Shown one piece after another: positions 5,358 through 7,006 of a DNA stretch of 7,006 bases. The DNA comes from Treponema sp. (GTDB lineage Bacteria; Spirochaetota; Spirochaetia; Treponematales; Treponemataceae). The stretch's first letter is position 1. The number at the start of each line of letters is the position of its first letter. The stretch covers positions 1 through 7,006 of the forward strand of contig JABUUX010000198.1 in assembly GCA_021442965.1 (NCBI GenBank). Reading direction: 5' to 3'. Under the pieces are notes generated by a model, which worked only from the letters and a program-made list of their open reading frames with translations, was not told the origin of the DNA and searched no databases. The translations under genes were made by a program, and so were the position numbers.

Positions 5358-7006
5358 TTATACTTGTTTTATATAAGATCCCCTTGTTGTTTTTATAACT
5401 TGAATCTGACTGCGTATAGTCTGTTTTAAGTTTTCAACATGGGAGATAATACCGATTTTTTTATTTCCATCAGATAATCTGGTAAGAATTTCCATAGCCA
5501 TTTCTTGTGTTTCTGTATCCAAAGTTCCAAAACCTTCATCAATAAATAAAGACTCCATCTGCATTGAACAATTTTTTGCACCTACAAAATCTGTCATGGC
5601 AAGGGCAAGGCTGATAGAAGCCATAAATGTTTCCCCTCCACTCAAAGTACCCACTTCTCTTTCCGTTCCGTTATAAGTATCACAAACTAAAAAATCCAAA
5701 CCTTTTTTACCTAAACCGGAAATATCTTCTTTAAGTTTAAAGTAATATCTATTTCTGGAAATCTCACTAAATCTTTCACTTGCTGCTTTTAGAATCTGGT
5801 CAAAATAAACACCCAATGCCCAGGAATCAAAATTCAATTTCTTTGGATTTCTTCCATTCAAATCATCATCAAGCTTTTGAAGGGGTTTATATTCCTTTTC
5901 CATGGTAATACGTTTTTCTTCGAGACTAACACTACGCTCAAATATATTTAATAATTTTGCATTTCTTTTTAATATTTCATCCCTTTGAATTTTCAATTCT
6001 TCTTCTTCTTTTGTTTTGTCTATAATACATTTTTTTAATCTGTTACTTTCTTCAGAAATAGAATCTTTTGACCTTTTTACTTTATACAATGAAAGGCTTT
6101 CTGAAATTGCTGCAATTTCTATATCAAAATCTGATATTTCGTTTCTTAAAGATTCTGTATCATTTTCATTAAGGTAAGCTTTTTTTATATCTTCAATTGA
6201 AGCAAATTGTGAAGCAGCAAACGCCTCTTTAAACTCTTGCTCATTTGTAATGACATTTGCATTACATCTTTCAACTAAAACTTTAAGTTGCTTTATTTCA
6301 CCTTCTAACTTCATTTTTAATTCGCTACTTTGTATATACATTTTCTTTACATTTTTTATATGTTCAGAAAGCACACAGATTTTAGTTATATAAAAATCTT
6401 TCTCAGGTAGAGGCTCTCCAAAGTTTAATTCAGAAAAATTATCTTTTTTTATAGAAAGTTCAGAATTTAATGAAATCAATATGTCATGAGATTCTTTTAA
6501 TTTAGCTTCAATCTTTTTATAGGCAAGTTCGTTATTATATATTTCTTTATCAATACCAGCAGCAATTTCTGTTTTCAAAGCTAAGTTTGGATGATGAATT
6601 GAACCACAAACCGGGCATGGAATTCCATCCTCTAGAGTTTCAGAAATTAATCCTGCCATATGTTTTAGTTCTTCTTCTTTCTTTTTCTTTAACAAATTTT
6701 CAATAACAACTTGAAGATCATTAACTTGCTTTTTTAAACTCTCTTCTAATTCACCTGCGACAGTTATTTTATTTTCTAAAATATTTATACCCTCTTTTAA
6801 GGATATTGCAATTTCCAATTCTTTAAGTTTTTTATTAAGCTCTTCTATTTCTACTTCCTGAACATTTAAAGAATTATATTCTTTTTCAACCGAAATAAAA
6901 GTTTCTGTCTCTTCTTTTAATTTGATATTTTTTTCTTTTAAGGATTTTTCTGCACTTAAAAGTTCACTTCTTGTTTTTTCTAGGGAAATATATAAAGGAT
7001 ATATTC
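5358..7006 (-). CDS. sbcC: Nuclease SbcCD subunit C, Rad50-like ATPase (partial, N-terminus off window)
   Basis: C-terminal 549 or so codons of an SMC/Rad50-family ATPase that works with the SbcD nuclease to cut hairpins and protein-blocked DNA ends. The zinc-hook motif CPVC (codons 6617-6606), within a DGIPCPVCGSIHHP context, marks the apex of the coiled-coil arm; Lys/Glu-rich coiled coil flanks it on both sides (about 7006-6640 and 6560-5900). The C-terminal ATPase lobe has the ABC signature LSGGE (about 5645-5631), Walker B with D-loop in LFIDEGFGTLD (about 5550-5518), and the H-loop histidine in GIISHVE (about 5455-5435). SbcC is normally about 1,000 aa, so roughly the N-terminal half with Walker A lies beyond the right edge. 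The frame has no stop from 6818 to 7006. A TTG at 6818 could be read as a start, but the coiled coil continues upstream of it, so it is internal. sbcD is usually directly upstream and would be outside the window. Confidence 0.95.
   Translation of the reverse strand, partial: IYPLYISLEKTRSELLSAEKSLKEKNIKLKEETETFISVEKEYNSLNVQEVEIEELNKKLKELEIAISLKEGINILENKITVAGELEESLKKQVNDLQVVIENLLKKKKEEELKHMAGLISETLEDGIPCPVCGSIHHPNLALKTEIAAGIDKEIYNNELAYKKIEAKLKESHDILISLNSELSIKKDNFSELNFGEPLPEKDFYITKICVLSEHIKNVKKMYIQSSELKMKLEGEIKQLKVLVERCNANVITNEQEFKEAFAASQFASIEDIKKAYLNENDTESLRNEISDFDIEIAAISESLSLYKVKRSKDSISEESNRLKKCIIDKTKEEEELKIQRDEILKRNAKLLNIFERSVSLEEKRITMEKEYKPLQKLDDDLNGRNPKKLNFDSWALGVYFDQILKAASERFSEISRNRYYFKLKEDISGLGKKGLDFLVCDTYNGTEREVGTLSGGETFMASISLALAMTDFVGAKNCSMQMESLFIDEGFGTLDTETQEMAMEILTRLSDGNKKIGIISHVENLKQTIRSQIQVIKTTRGSYIKQV

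Noticed and set aside
6816..6818. TTG at 6818 as the start of a 486-aa protein
   Set aside because: The frame stays open for a further 62 codons to the window edge with continuous coiled-coil composition, and SbcC needs an N-terminal ATPase lobe; the TTG is an internal leucine codon.
1..7006. CRISPR array, insertion sequence, defence island or tRNA/rRNA gene
   Set aside because: No regularly spaced repeats, transposase motifs, terminal inverted repeats or cloverleaf/rRNA-like sequences were found; the genes are ordinary chromosomal ones.

Overview
The window looks like chromosomal housekeeping DNA from a spirochaete, most likely a Treponema from a host gut, rumen or mouth. The evidence is AT-rich DNA, a spirochaete-type short RNA polymerase omega subunit, a long (499 aa) serine hydroxymethyltransferase of the spirochaete/chlamydia kind, a eukaryote-like hexokinase, and the start of a gene resembling the spirochaetal periplasmic flagellar protein FlbB. 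The genus is inferred from protein character, not from a database search.

Layout. Positions 1-2752 hold a compact leftward cluster. In transcription order it is rpoZ (omega), miaA (tRNA A37 dimethylallyltransferase), a hexokinase, and a membrane-anchored FlbB-like protein cut off by the window start. rpoZ and miaA share one base (TAATG). The hexokinase stop codon abuts the Shine-Dalgarno of the FlbB-like gene. A good extended -10 in the 37-bp miaA-hexokinase gap suggests the last two genes also have their own promoter. A 146-bp divergent region (2753-2898) carries one promoter for the leftward cluster and one strong sigma70-like promoter for glyA.

Rightwards, glyA (2899-4398) is monocistronic. 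It is followed by an 18-bp perfect AT-rich palindrome and then a clear intrinsic terminator (4481-4513). Next is a histidine phosphatase-family gene (4572-5354) with all core catalytic residues but no assigned substrate. It converges on the C-terminal half of an SbcC (Rad50-like) nuclease ATPase, which runs leftwards from beyond the right edge. The two stop codons are only 3 bp apart, with no room for a terminator.

Functionally the genes cover transcription (omega), tRNA modification, sugar phosphorylation, one-carbon metabolism, DNA end repair and probably motility. I saw no mobile element, CRISPR array, RNA gene or clearly novel system. The points most worth a second look are the palindrome and tiny ORF after glyA, the FlbB-like/hexokinase coupling, the orphan phosphatase and the 3-bp convergent junction.
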